Shown: one piece after another, positions 26,808-35,103 of the stretch
Layout: every line of letters starts with the position of its first letter
How positions within the stretch are numbered: the first letter of the stretch is position 1
Source: Bacteroidota bacterium
GTDB taxonomy: Bacteria; Bacteroidota; Bacteroidia; Chitinophagales; Chitinophagaceae
Reading direction: 5' to 3'
NCBI GenBank assembly: GCA_018267585.1
Contig: JAFDYE010000808.1
Span: 1-57,698 of the forward strand
DNA: 57,698 nucleotides
Notes under the pieces: generated by a model
What the model was told of the DNA's origin: nothing
Seen by the model: the letters and a program-made list of their open reading frames with translations, nothing else
Databases searched by the model: none
Translations under genes and position numbers: made by a program

Positions 26808-27698
26808 CTAAACATCACAGATCTTAATCCCTTCCTTCAGCGCCTTCAGCTTGTCCGGCCATGAAGGGATGAACTCCTGCGCCACATATCCTTTATACCC
26901 CGTCGCGACGATCGCCCGCATAATAGCCGGATAGTGCAGCTCCTGCGTATCGTCGATCTCATGCCTTCCCGGAACCCCGCCGGTATGATAGTGTCCGAAA
27001 TAGGAATGCCCGTCGTTGATCGTATGGATCACATCCCCTTCGTCGATCTGCATATGATAAATATCGTACAGCAGCTTGAAATTCTCCGACCCTATCCGCT
27101 TCACCAGTTCGATCCCCCACTTGGTATTGTCGCACATCTGATCCTTGTGATTGACCTTGCTGTTCAACAACTCCATCTGGATGATCACGCCTTTTTCCTC
27201 CGCAAGCTTCAATATCTGTTTCAGACCATCCACACAATTCTTCAGGCCGGTCTCGTCGTCCATGCCCTCTCTGTTGCCGCTAAAACAAATGAGATTCCTG
27301 TACCCCGCCTTGGCCACCAGCTCGATATGCTCCAGGTAGCTTTTGATCAGCGTAGGATGATATTCGGTATGATTCCACCCCTTGGTGAGACTTATCTCCG
27401 CGCCGTTACACATGGAAGAAAATATGCCATGGTTCTTGAGCGTCGGCCAGTCCTTCGGCCCTACCAGATCGATCGCGCCGAACCCGATCTTCTTCACCGC
27501 TATACAAAGATCATCCAATGGGATATCCCCGTAGCACCACCGGCATACGGAGTGATTGATATTACCTTTTAATTTCACTTTTGCGCTGTTTATAGCCTCT
27601 GCAGATGCGTTGAGAGAAGACAGTCCTGCTGTTCCAAGGGCCGCAGTGCCCGCAACGATGTTTTTAATAGCAAGACGTCTCGAGGGTTGATTGGACAT
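26808..27698 (-). CDS. Tat-exported sugar phosphate isomerase/epimerase-like TIM barrel
   Basis: A 296-residue protein of the xylose-isomerase-like TIM-barrel family (PF01261; hydroxypyruvate isomerase-like). The start at 27698 gives MSNQPSRRLAIKNIVAGTAA, a twin-arginine signal ending near NASAEA, so the enzyme is expected in the periplasm; a longer frame to 27776 lacks a signal. Metal-site-like acidic and histidine residues occur in VIIQMELLNSKVNH, LLYDIYHMQIDEGD, YFGHYHTGGVPGRHE and GYVAQEFIP. It lies 49 bases after the MFS gene and 109 bases before the GMC gene. Members near GMC and Gfo/Idh genes act on keto- or inosose-type sugars; the present substrate is not known. Confidence 0.88.
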   Translation of the reverse strand: MSNQPSRRLAIKNIVAGTAALGTAGLSSLNASAEAINSAKVKLKGNINHSVCRWCYGDIPLDDLCIAVKKIGFGAIDLVGPKDWPTLKNHGIFSSMCNGAEISLTKGWNHTEYHPTLIKSYLEHIELVAKAGYRNLICFSGNREGMDDETGLKNCVDGLKQILKLAEEKGVIIQMELLNSKVNHKDQMCDNTKWGIELVKRIGSENFKLLYDIYHMQIDEGDVIHTINDGHSYFGHYHTGGVPGRHEIDDTQELHYPAIMRAIVATGYKGYVAQEFIPSWPDKLKALKEGIKICDV

Positions 27699-27747
27699 AA
27701 TATTGGTCACGTCACAGTTAAAACGGGTCAACAAATAAAGTTGGAAT

Positions 27748-29070
27748 TTACGAAAGATTCTGCATTCCCGGCGCAATTAAAATAGCTGATTTTTTCCTTT
27801 TGCGCATAAAGATCACAAGACCCGCAAATGCAATGATCAGCACCACCGGGATCACCAGGGTCGTGCTCAGCACCTCAGGCCCCGCCGCAGACCTTGCATC
27901 ATTGAAGGCCCTGGCCATATCCGATCCCGGAGCCGCGCTTCTATAGGCATCCAAAGAAGCTCCCGGGGGCAGCTTCCGGATCATGAGATGGTCATAATAG
28001 CCACCCATGAACATCATATATATCGAGACCCCGAACATCCCCGCTCCTCCCATCAGGTTCAACCCCACGGCACCCGTCCTGGGCAGGTTCTCGGCTACAA
28101 AACCGATCATGCAAGGCCAGAAGAACGCCACTCCAAGCCCGAAAATGATCGCCGCTCCAAAGATCGCCGAACCATGCAGGTGTATCAGCAGATAGATCCC
28201 CAGGGCCGATAAGATCGCCGAGATCAACAGCACGCCCTGCGGCGCCAGCCTGTGGACCACAGGTGCCGCAAACGCCCTTCCCAGCGCCTGAACAGCCGCC
28301 ACAAAAGTCAGGATGAGGATCGCATTGTCCGTAACCGTCCTGAACAGCACGTCCGTCCACTGATTAGTAAAAAGCTCGGTTATCGCCGTCCCGAACATAC
28401 AGACGATCATGAACAGGAATAGCGGATTGAACAACGCCTTATACATATCCTGCGTGCTGACACCCGCCGCCACCCGCTCGGTCACCGGGAACTTCAGCTC
28501 GGAGAACAGATAGCCGTAGATCAACGTCGGTATCAGCATCACCCCGACCTCGACCTGCGAGACCCAATATGGCGCAGCACCACCCGCCAGCACCTTATTC
28601 AATAAAAAGACCGTCAGCGTCCCGATGACGATACCTGCCGGGAACCACAGATGAAAATGATTCAGCTTCGTCGTCTTATTCTCCGTATACAACGAGGCTA
28701 CCAGCGGATTACAGGCCGCTTCAACCGTCCCGTTCGCAATGCCTATCAAAAGTGTAGAGAGAAACAGCCCCCAATACCCCTTGGCGAAAATGGTTAGCAG
28801 TATCCCCGCCAGGTGAAACACAAACGCAGAGACCAGCAGTTTCTTCATACCAATACTGTCTACTACCATCCCACCCACGATAATGGCTAGTGGAAATCCC
28901 CAGAAAGCTGTGGCGGCGATCGTCCCCAGCTGAGAGACATTCAAATGAAATTCTTTGCCCTGCAAATCCAGAACACCCGCCCGGATACCAAATGAAAGAG
29001 AAGTGACCAGCAGCGCAAGACAGCTTGCAACAAAAAGCTTATTACGTTGAATGGCAGAGGTTGAAGTCAT
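27748..29070 (-). CDS. MFS transporter, probably sugar or sugar-derivative
   Basis: A 440-residue inner-membrane protein with about twelve hydrophobic helices; the first is LFVASCLALLVTSLSFGIRA and the last VVLIIAFAGLVIFM. The loop after helix 2 (GGMVVDSIGMKKLL) matches the MFS signature. It starts the minus-strand arm of the oxidation module, upstream of the isomerase, GMC and small-subunit genes, and its start is 20 bases from the palindrome at 29090-29113. A role in bringing the oxidised sugar product into the cytoplasm for the Gfo/Idh enzyme is inference. Confidence 0.88.
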   Translation of the reverse strand: MTSTSAIQRNKLFVASCLALLVTSLSFGIRAGVLDLQGKEFHLNVSQLGTIAATAFWGFPLAIIVGGMVVDSIGMKKLLVSAFVFHLAGILLTIFAKGYWGLFLSTLLIGIANGTVEAACNPLVASLYTENKTTKLNHFHLWFPAGIVIGTLTVFLLNKVLAGGAAPYWVSQVEVGVMLIPTLIYGYLFSELKFPVTERVAAGVSTQDMYKALFNPLFLFMIVCMFGTAITELFTNQWTDVLFRTVTDNAILILTFVAAVQALGRAFAAPVVHRLAPQGVLLISAILSALGIYLLIHLHGSAIFGAAIIFGLGVAFFWPCMIGFVAENLPRTGAVGLNLMGGAGMFGVSIYMMFMGGYYDHLMIRKLPPGASLDAYRSAAPGSDMARAFNDARSAAGPEVLSTTLVIPVVLIIAFAGLVIFMRKRKKSAILIAPGMQNLS

Positions 29071-29089
29071 GGCAAAATCGTTTTATTGC

Positions 29090-29113
29090 TTAAATGTAAT
29101 CGATTTATATTAA
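29090..29113. promoter_or_regulatory. Candidate operator between divergent sugar-metabolism operons
   Basis: An interrupted palindrome: TTAA at 29090-29093, a perfect AATCGATT at 29098-29105 and TTAA at 29110-29113, all symmetric about 29101/29102. A central CG step flanked by A/T half-sites is typical of LacI-family operators (general knowledge). It lies in the 109-base gap between the divergent MFS and Gfo/Idh genes. On the minus strand the site overlaps TACATTTA, one base off the Bacteroidota -7 box. No regulator gene is present nearby. Confidence 0.4.
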
Positions 29114-29179
29114 AAAACCGCCTAAATTGCGATCACCGGAAAAATCCAACAATTATATTCTAATAAATTTATCAGTATC

Positions 29180-30343
29180 ATGAATAGAAAGCTTAGAATG
29201 GGAATGATCGGCGGCGGTCGTAACGCCTTCATCGGCGCCGTTCACCGCATCGCTGCCAATATGGATGGCCTGATCGAGCTGGTCTGCGGAGCCTTCAGCA
29301 GCAGCCCCGAGAACGCCCGCCAGTCCGGAAAAGATCTTTTCCTTCCCGCCGACCGCGTTTACCTGTCCTACGAAGAAATGATCCGGAAAGAAGCTGCCCT
29401 GCCCGCCGACCGGCGAATGGATTTTGTTGCTATCGTAACACCCAACCACGCCCACTTCGCCCCCGCAATGTTGGCGCTGGACAACGGCTTCAACGTGGTC
29501 ATCGAAAAACCCATGACCTTCTCTCTCGAAGAAGCGATCATGCTGAAAAATAAGGTACAGCAGACCGGCCTGCTCCTCTGCCTCACCCATACCTATGCCG
29601 GCTATCCGATGGTCAAACAGGCCCGCCAAATGGTAAAAGAAGGCGCCTTCGGAAAGGTCCGCAAGATATATGTTGAATATCCGCAGGGCTGGCTTAGCCG
29701 CCTCTCCGAAAAGGACGGCAGCAAACAGGCCGAATGGCGCACCGACCCCTCCCGCTCTGGAAAAGCCGGGGCAATGGGCGATATCGGCACGCACGCGGCA
29801 CACCTGGCAGAATACATCTCCGGCCTCCAGATCAAACAGCTCTGCGCCGACCTCAGCATCATGGTCGAAGGCCGCGCGCTCGACGACGACGGCAACGTCC
29901 TGCTGCGCTTCGACAACGGCGCCACCGGCATTTTAGTCGCCTCGCAGATAGCCGCCGGTGAAGAGAACGCCCTCAAAATTCGCCTCTATGGCGAAAAAGG
30001 CGGCCTCGAATGGGCGCAGCAGGAGCCCAATACCCTATTGGTAAAATGGCTAGACCAGCCGACCCAGATCTATCGCGCAGGCCAGCCCTGGCTCTCTTCA
30101 TACGCCAAACAGAATACCCGCACCCCGGGCGGCCATCCGGAAGGATACCTCGAAGCCTTTGCCAACCTCTATCGGAATTTCGCGCTGACCCTCGCCGCAA
30201 AACTCGAAGGCAGACAGCCTACACCCGAAGAAAAAGACTACCCCACCGTCGAAGAAGGCGTCCGCGGGATGGCGTTTATCGACAACGTCATTCGCAGCAA
30301 CGAAAGCATGGAAAAATGGACCTTCTTCGAAATTCCACAATAA
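29180..30343 (+). CDS. Gfo/Idh/MocA-family NAD(P)-dependent oxidoreductase
   Basis: A 387-residue cytoplasmic dehydrogenase. Residues 1-120 form the Rossmann domain with GMIGGGRNAFIGAVHR as dinucleotide-binding loop and FVAIVTPNHAHFAPA; the family motif EKP appears in VVIEKPMTFSLEEA. The C-terminal domain has GDIGTHAAHLAEYISG, where the conserved Asp/His are the usual catalytic region. It is the first gene of the plus-strand arm and is followed by an isomerase, a cytochrome c and a ThuA-domain gene. Relatives such as ThuB and the bacterial 3-keto-glucoside reductases interconvert sugars and 3-keto sugars; which substrate applies here is inference. Confidence 0.93.
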   Translation: MNRKLRMGMIGGGRNAFIGAVHRIAANMDGLIELVCGAFSSSPENARQSGKDLFLPADRVYLSYEEMIRKEAALPADRRMDFVAIVTPNHAHFAPAMLALDNGFNVVIEKPMTFSLEEAIMLKNKVQQTGLLLCLTHTYAGYPMVKQARQMVKEGAFGKVRKIYVEYPQGWLSRLSEKDGSKQAEWRTDPSRSGKAGAMGDIGTHAAHLAEYISGLQIKQLCADLSIMVEGRALDDDGNVLLRFDNGATGILVASQIAAGEENALKIRLYGEKGGLEWAQQEPNTLLVKWLDQPTQIYRAGQPWLSSYAKQNTRTPGGHPEGYLEAFANLYRNFALTLAAKLEGRQPTPEEKDYPTVEEGVRGMAFIDNVIRSNESMEKWTFFEIPQ

Positions 30344-30388
30344 GCCATGGCCTATGGATTGTCCAACTAACCATAAAAATAGTATCAA

Positions 30389-31444
30389 ATGACCACGATC
30401 AAAGGACCCGGTATCTTCCTCGCCCAGTTCCTGGGCGACCAACCACCCTTTAACAACCTCGAAAATATCTGCAAATGGGCCGCCGGCCACGGCTATATCG
30501 GCGTACAGATACCCAGCTGGGACGGACGCGTCATCGACTTGCAAAAGGCAGCCGAAAGCAAGACCTACGCCGACGAGATAAAAGGCGTCGTCAACGCTGC
30601 AGGCCTCCGGATCACCGAGCTCTCCACCCACCTTCAGGGACAGCTGGTCGCCGTCCACCCCGCCTACGACGCGCTCTTCGACGGCTTCGCTCCTGCATCC
30701 GTCCACAACAACCCCGGGGCAAGACAGGAATGGGCCGTGCAGCAGCTGAAATATGCGGCAAAAGCTTCGGCTAACTTAGGCCTCAATGCCCACGCGACCT
30801 TCAGCGGAGCGCTCCTCTGGCCCACCGTCTATCCCTGGCCCCAGCGCCCCGCAGGCCTCGTCGAGACCGGCTTCAAAGAGCTGGCAGCCCGCTGGATGCC
30901 CATCCTCAACGAATTCGACAAATACGGCGTAGACCTATGCTACGAGATACACCCTGGTGAAGACCTGCACGACGGCGTCACCTACGAGATGTTCCTCGAA
31001 CACACCGGCAACCATCCTCGCGCCTGCCTGCTATACGATCCCTCTCATTTCGTATTGCAATGCCTCAACTACCTGGAATATATCGACAACTATCACGAAA
31101 GGATCCGCATGTTCCATGTAAAGGATGCCGAATTCAATCCCACCGGCAAACAAGGCGTGTACGGCGGCTACCAGGGCTGGGTCAACCGCGCCGGCCGCTT
31201 CCGCTCGCTTGGCGACGGACAGGTTGACTTCAAAAGCATCTTCAGCAAGCTCACCCAATACGACTATAAAGGATGGGCCGTACTCGAATGGGAATGCGCC
31301 CTCAAACACCCTGAAGACGGAGCCCGTGAAGGCGCTCCTTTTATAAAGGACCACATTATCCGCGTCACCGAAAGAGCCTTCGACGACTTCGCCGGCACCG
31401 GCAGCGACGAAAAATTTAACCGCAAAGTGCTCGGTTTGAGCTAA
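30389..31444 (+). CDS. Sugar phosphate isomerase/epimerase (xylose isomerase-like TIM barrel)
   Basis: A 351-residue TIM-barrel protein (PF01261 type) without a signal sequence, so cytoplasmic, unlike the related protein at 26808-27698. Conserved acidic and His metal-site patterns include GVDLCYEIHPGEDLHDG, CLLYDPSHFVLQCLNY, RMFHVKDAEFNPTG and GWAVLEWECALKHPEDG. Its start is 45 bases after the Gfo/Idh stop and it is followed by cytochrome c after 38 bases. In keto-sugar pathways such proteins rearrange or cleave the oxidised sugar; no more specific reaction can be claimed. Confidence 0.92.
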   Translation: MTTIKGPGIFLAQFLGDQPPFNNLENICKWAAGHGYIGVQIPSWDGRVIDLQKAAESKTYADEIKGVVNAAGLRITELSTHLQGQLVAVHPAYDALFDGFAPASVHNNPGARQEWAVQQLKYAAKASANLGLNAHATFSGALLWPTVYPWPQRPAGLVETGFKELAARWMPILNEFDKYGVDLCYEIHPGEDLHDGVTYEMFLEHTGNHPRACLLYDPSHFVLQCLNYLEYIDNYHERIRMFHVKDAEFNPTGKQGVYGGYQGWVNRAGRFRSLGDGQVDFKSIFSKLTQYDYKGWAVLEWECALKHPEDGAREGAPFIKDHIIRVTERAFDDFAGTGSDEKFNRKVLGLS

Positions 31445-31482
31445 TTTCGATGCGCTTCATCATTACACCAAATTAGAATACT

Positions 31483-31893
31483 ATGAGCAAAAAATTAGTA
31501 GTCGTCCTGTCTGCCGCCGTCCTGATGGCCGCTTGCGGGAATAACGGAGAAACAAAAGCTACAGAGAACAAAGACACCGCCGCTGCTGCTCCCGCAGCCG
31601 CACCTGCCACCTCAGCCAACAGCGACAAAGCCCTCGAACTGATCGCCGGCAGCGACTGTACCACCTGCCACCGCATGCAGAAAGAATCCAGCGGCGCTAC
31701 CATCGGACCCGCCTACAGCGACGTAGCAGCCAAATATGCTCCCGCAGCCGACACTACGATCGACCGCCTCGTCAAAAAAGTCATCTCCGGCGGTAGCGGC
31801 GTTTGGGGAACAGTACCGATGACTCCCCATCCGGCCATGAAAGCCGATGACGTCCGGACCATCGTCACCTACATCATGACCCTCAAAAAATAA
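31483..31893 (+). CDS. Lipoprotein c-type cytochrome
   Basis: A 136-residue mono-haem cytochrome c. The signal peptide ends in lipobox LMAAC (Cys18), followed by an Ala/Thr-rich linker (about 25-48) and a cytochrome domain with CTTCH at 59-63 and the likely Met ligand in VPMTPHP near residue 109. Predicted to be anchored in the periplasm. It sits in the operon with Gfo/Idh and the isomerase and opposite the GMC dehydrogenase, which suggests it takes electrons from that flavoprotein. A strong terminator follows directly. Confidence 0.94.
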   Translation: MSKKLVVVLSAAVLMAACGNNGETKATENKDTAAAAPAAAPATSANSDKALELIAGSDCTTCHRMQKESSGATIGPAYSDVAAKYAPAADTTIDRLVKKVISGGSGVWGTVPMTPHPAMKADDVRTIVTYIMTLKK

Positions 31894-31901
31894 CACAGCA
31901 T

Positions 31902-31928
31902 CCCGGGCGCAAGCCCGGGTTTCTTTTT
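31902..31928 (+). terminator. Rho-independent terminator after cytochrome c
   Basis: CCCGGGC, a GCAA loop and GCCCGGG (31902-31919), then TTTCTTTTT. It lies 8 bases past the cytochrome stop and only 15 bases before the ThuA-domain start, so it may reduce rather than end transcription into that gene. Confidence 0.85.
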
Positions 31929-31943
31929 AATACCAGATTTGCC

Positions 31944-32672
31944 ATGAAAAAAATAGCAACCGCAGTCCTGGCCCTCCTTATCATCAGCACAGCCTTCACC
32001 ACGATCCACCACAAGAGACAGCCCAAAGTGCTGATCTTCTCAAAGACCAACGGCTACCACCACGCCAGCATCGCGACAGGGATCGAAGCCATCAAAAAAC
32101 TGGGCGCAGAGAATGGCTTCGCGGTCGACACCACCACCGATTCCCTGATGTTCCGCAAAAAGACACTCAAGCAATACGCAGCCCTGATCTTTCTTAGCCC
32201 CACAGGCAAGGTATTCGGCCCCGACCAAGAAAAGGCGCTCCAGGATTACATCCACGACGGACATGGTTTCGTCGGCGTCCACGCCGCCGCAGACTGTGAA
32301 TACAACTGGCAGTGGTACGGCGACCTGGTAGGCGGATATTTCAAATCCCATCCCAAACAGCAGGAGGCCAGGGTCATCGTTGTCGACAAGGACAATGCGG
32401 CCACCAAGGGTCTTCCCGACCCCTGGACGCATTTCGACGAACTGTACAACTACAAATACTATAACCCCGGCATCAAGGTCCTTCTCCGGCTGGACGAAAC
32501 CTCCTACACAGGCGGCGCCAATGGTGACAACCACCCCATCGCCTGGTACCACGAGTTCGAAGGCGGCAGGTCATTCTATACAGGCTTCGGTCACACCGAT
32601 GCGTCCTGGTCCGACCCGCTCTTCCTGCACCATATCCTGGCAGGCATCCAATATGCAATAGGAAAAAAATAA
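31944..32672 (+). CDS. ThuA-domain protein (trehalose-utilisation type)
   Basis: A 242-residue exported protein: signal peptide MKKIATAVLALLIISTAFTT, then a ThuA fold (PF06283; class I glutamine-amidotransferase-like) with KVLIFSKTNGYHHASIATGI at the start, GHGFVGVHAAADCEYNWQWY in the middle and HPIAWYHEFEGGRSFYTGFG near the end. The His and Gly pattern is typical of the family. In Sinorhizobium ThuA acts with the Gfo/Idh protein ThuB on trehalose-type disaccharides (established); here a Gfo/Idh gene is in the same cluster. The signal peptide points to a periplasmic site, in contrast to the cytoplasmic rhizobial protein. Confidence 0.9.
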   Translation: MKKIATAVLALLIISTAFTTIHHKRQPKVLIFSKTNGYHHASIATGIEAIKKLGAENGFAVDTTTDSLMFRKKTLKQYAALIFLSPTGKVFGPDQEKALQDYIHDGHGFVGVHAAADCEYNWQWYGDLVGGYFKSHPKQQEARVIVVDKDNAATKGLPDPWTHFDELYNYKYYNPGIKVLLRLDETSYTGGANGDNHPIAWYHEFEGGRSFYTGFGHTDASWSDPLFLHHILAGIQYAIGKK

Positions 32673-32694
32673 AGACCGGGGGCTTGCCCCCGGT
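32660..32694 (-). terminator. Terminator between convergent ThuA and PAP2 genes
   Basis: ACCGGGGGC (32675-32683) pairs with GCCCCCGGT (32686-32694). Read on the minus strand it is followed by CTTTATTTTTTTCC, so it fits best as the terminator of the PAP2 gene; in the other direction it lacks a T run. Confidence 0.75.
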
Positions 32695-32696
32695 TC

Positions 32697-33539
32697 CTAA
32701 AAAACTTTAATATAGGATAGACCAATCGCCCCATTCTGATAGGTAGGCGTCAGCATCGTCACAGGCCCCCGGTCGCCGGTCTCTTTCTTTCCGAACCAGT
32801 GCTGCATCCTGGGATATAGCCAATACGCCAGACGCGTCGACGCGATCCCAACCCCGGCCCCGGCAACCACGTCGCTAAACCAGTGAGCGTTGTTATACAT
32901 CCGCAACGCACCCGTCGCCGTAGCCAGCGCATAACCGGCAACGCCATACCATGGCGACACATCCTTGTACTCCAGCCGCATAAACTCCGCGGAAGCGAAA
33001 GCCTCAGCCGTATGGCCGGACGGGAAAGACATCCGATCCGATCCGTCAGGCCTCATCTCTTTCGACCAGCCCTTTACCGAGAATACGGTCCCCTGCGCGA
33101 AAACATTCGCCAACAGGTAGATCATCGTCCTGTCCTTAAAATTGTGCTGACCATGTATACCCATCGCATTCAGGCCATATACGGCCAGCGCCGGGCTGAA
33201 CATCAGAAAATTGTCGATATGCGTCTTGCTGTGCGGATTATCTTCCCAGACCTGTTCCTTCACCGATCCATTGAACTTCTGCAGCGTGCCATTGTGCACG
33301 GCTGTCGCACCATAGGCGATCATCACCGCCGGAACAAAAAATGACCTGTACGGGAATGGCTGCTTCCATGCAGGCAGCCCCTGGCTCCAGTTGATCCGCG
33401 GAACCGTATCCGCCTTTGAGCCCCAGCCCGTGGCCAAACTCACCTCCCTGATCGTATCCTTAGCCGCTCCGGCAATGCCCTGACAATCTGCCACCCTGCA
33501 TCCAAATACAATGACTACTATAGCAGCGAGTTTCTTCAT
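32697..33539 (-). CDS. PAP2-superfamily membrane-associated phosphatase
   Basis: A 280-residue protein with a possible signal peptide and several hydrophobic segments. All three PAP2 motifs are present: K156..RP164 in KGWSKEMRP, PSGH at 173-176 and R213..H219..D223 in RMYNNAHWFSDVVAG, where the two His and Arg residues bind and cleave the phosphate ester. Candidates for substrate are lipid phosphates such as undecaprenyl pyrophosphate or phosphatidic acid, not resolvable here. It is monocistronic, with 227 bases of non-coding DNA upstream, where I see no perfect promoter box. Confidence 0.9.
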   Translation of the reverse strand: MKKLAAIVVIVFGCRVADCQGIAGAAKDTIREVSLATGWGSKADTVPRINWSQGLPAWKQPFPYRSFFVPAVMIAYGATAVHNGTLQKFNGSVKEQVWEDNPHSKTHIDNFLMFSPALAVYGLNAMGIHGQHNFKDRTMIYLLANVFAQGTVFSVKGWSKEMRPDGSDRMSFPSGHTAEAFASAEFMRLEYKDVSPWYGVAGYALATATGALRMYNNAHWFSDVVAGAGVGIASTRLAYWLYPRMQHWFGKKETGDRGPVTMLTPTYQNGAIGLSYIKVF

Positions 33540-33766
33540 AGTGGGGTTCCCAAAGTTTAATTGTTAAACGGCAAAAATGCGGGAAAAATTTGATGTCCGC
33601 CCGGATAGGCGGCTACTCCCAATGGGTTTAACAAGACGTTAGGACAAATTGTTATAAAATACTTAAGACATCCTCTCGTCCTCTGAAATGTCGTAAATAC
33701 CCCCTATAAGGGCAAATTTCCTCCTACTATAATCCCCTTCCCGGGTCATTTTTTCCCCTGGTTTCC

Positions 33767-35098
33767 CTAAACGATTGGTAACCTGTATCCATTATGGTAC
33801 TCCTTCATCAGGAACTTTTCGTTGACCCCCGCATCGGCAAACTGGCCCGCCTCCCGGTCCCAGGCCAGCCGCTGAGCGCAGCGGAGACTGATATTCCCCA
33901 TCTGCGCGACTGTCGCTACATGAGAAGCTTCCTGCACCGAACAACGCAGCTCCTCCAGTTTCCGGCTCCGGACAACGCTGATAAAATTGGCCATATGATT
34001 ATCCAGCCCGTTGTCCATCACTTTCGCAAACGGCTTGCCGACCTTGCTCTTGCTCTGCTTCTCTTCGATCACCTCCCATCCTCCGCGACTCAGCACCAGC
34101 GTACCGTTATTGCCGATATAGGCAATTCCGTGATCCCTGCCATATGAGCCATTGTCGATGCCCATCGCATGGTCCCATACCAGGTTGAACGTGTCGAACT
34201 CGTAAAGGGTCGTCAGCGTATCCGGCGTCTCCTCATACAGGTCCGGGTAAGCGAAATTGCCCCCCAGCGCCGCGATCGTCTTCGGCGTCTCCGCCTTCAT
34301 ACCCAGCAGCCCATAGTCCAGCAGGTGCACGCCCCAGTCCGTCATCAGCCCCCCTGCATAATCCCAGAACCACCGGAAATTGAAATGAAAACGGCTCGAA
34401 TTGAACGGCCTCGTTGGCGCAGGACCAAGCCACATCGCATAATCCACTCCCGCCGGCGGCGCACTGTCGGGAACTTTCGGCCCGGGCTTCATCCATCCCT
34501 GGTAACACCATACCTTGACAGTGCGTATATTTCCTAACTGCCCGGAGTGAACGAAATCAACGGCATCTTTGAAATGCTGCTGGCTTCTCTGCCACTGGCC
34601 TACCTGCACCACCCGGTTGTATTTCTGCTGTGCCGCGATCATCGCCCGGCACTCTCCAATGGAATTGCCGACCGGTTTTTCGACATAGACATCCTTCCCG
34701 GCCTGACAGGCCTCGATCATGATCAGCGCGTGCCAGTGGTCCGGCGTACCGATGATCACCGCATCGATATCCTTTCGTTCCAGGAGCTTGCGATAGTCCC
34801 CACAGGTCTTGATGCCGCTGGTATCCACCTTCATGTCCGCCAGCTCTTTCATCCGCTTGTCCAGCACATTCTTGTCCACGTCGCAAAGCGCCACGACATT
34901 GACACCCGGTTGCTTTATTGCGGCCTTCAGGTCCGCCCAGCCCATGCCGTTGATGCCGATGGCGCCGATATTGATCTTATCGGCTGCAGATACCGTTGTT
35001 CGATTGCCCCAGGGCTGAATGCCAAGTGAAGGTAAAATAAGCGCCCCGCCAGCCAGGGCCGTGGTTTGCTGAAGGAAATTGCGACGTGTATTTTTCAT
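33767..35098 (-). CDS. Tat-exported Gfo/Idh/MocA-family oxidoreductase
   Basis: A 443-residue oxidoreductase starting at the ATG at 35098 with MKNTRRNFLQQTTALAGGAL, a clear twin-arginine signal, so it folds with its cofactor in the cytoplasm and acts in the periplasm. The Rossmann domain contains INIGAIGINGMGWADLKAAI; AVIIGTPDHWHALIM and YVEKPVGNSIGECRA are the family hallmarks, and DWGVHLLDYGLLGM is the C-terminal-domain His/Asp region. Proteins of this exported type occur in Bacteroidota sugar loci and include NAD-retaining glycoside-modifying enzymes; the reaction here is unknown. A hairpin lies in its leader at 35104-35132. Confidence 0.92.
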   Translation of the reverse strand: MKNTRRNFLQQTTALAGGALILPSLGIQPWGNRTTVSAADKINIGAIGINGMGWADLKAAIKQPGVNVVALCDVDKNVLDKRMKELADMKVDTSGIKTCGDYRKLLERKDIDAVIIGTPDHWHALIMIEACQAGKDVYVEKPVGNSIGECRAMIAAQQKYNRVVQVGQWQRSQQHFKDAVDFVHSGQLGNIRTVKVWCYQGWMKPGPKVPDSAPPAGVDYAMWLGPAPTRPFNSSRFHFNFRWFWDYAGGLMTDWGVHLLDYGLLGMKAETPKTIAALGGNFAYPDLYEETPDTLTTLYEFDTFNLVWDHAMGIDNGSYGRDHGIAYIGNNGTLVLSRGGWEVIEEKQSKSKVGKPFAKVMDNGLDNHMANFISVVRSRKLEELRCSVQEASHVATVAQMGNISLRCAQRLAWDREAGQFADAGVNEKFLMKEYHNGYRLPIV

Positions 35099-35103
35099 AT
35101 GCA

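Noticed and set aside
24414-32672. Module as a gluconate dehydrogenase operon
   Set aside because: The small subunit family is named after gluconate 2-dehydrogenase, but the surrounding Gfo/Idh, isomerase and ThuA genes fit keto-glycoside metabolism better, and family names do not define the substrate.
32697-33539. PAP2 protein as a vanadium haloperoxidase
   Set aside because: Vanadium haloperoxidases share the PAP2 motifs but are much longer; this protein is 280 residues with several membrane-like segments, typical of a phosphatase.
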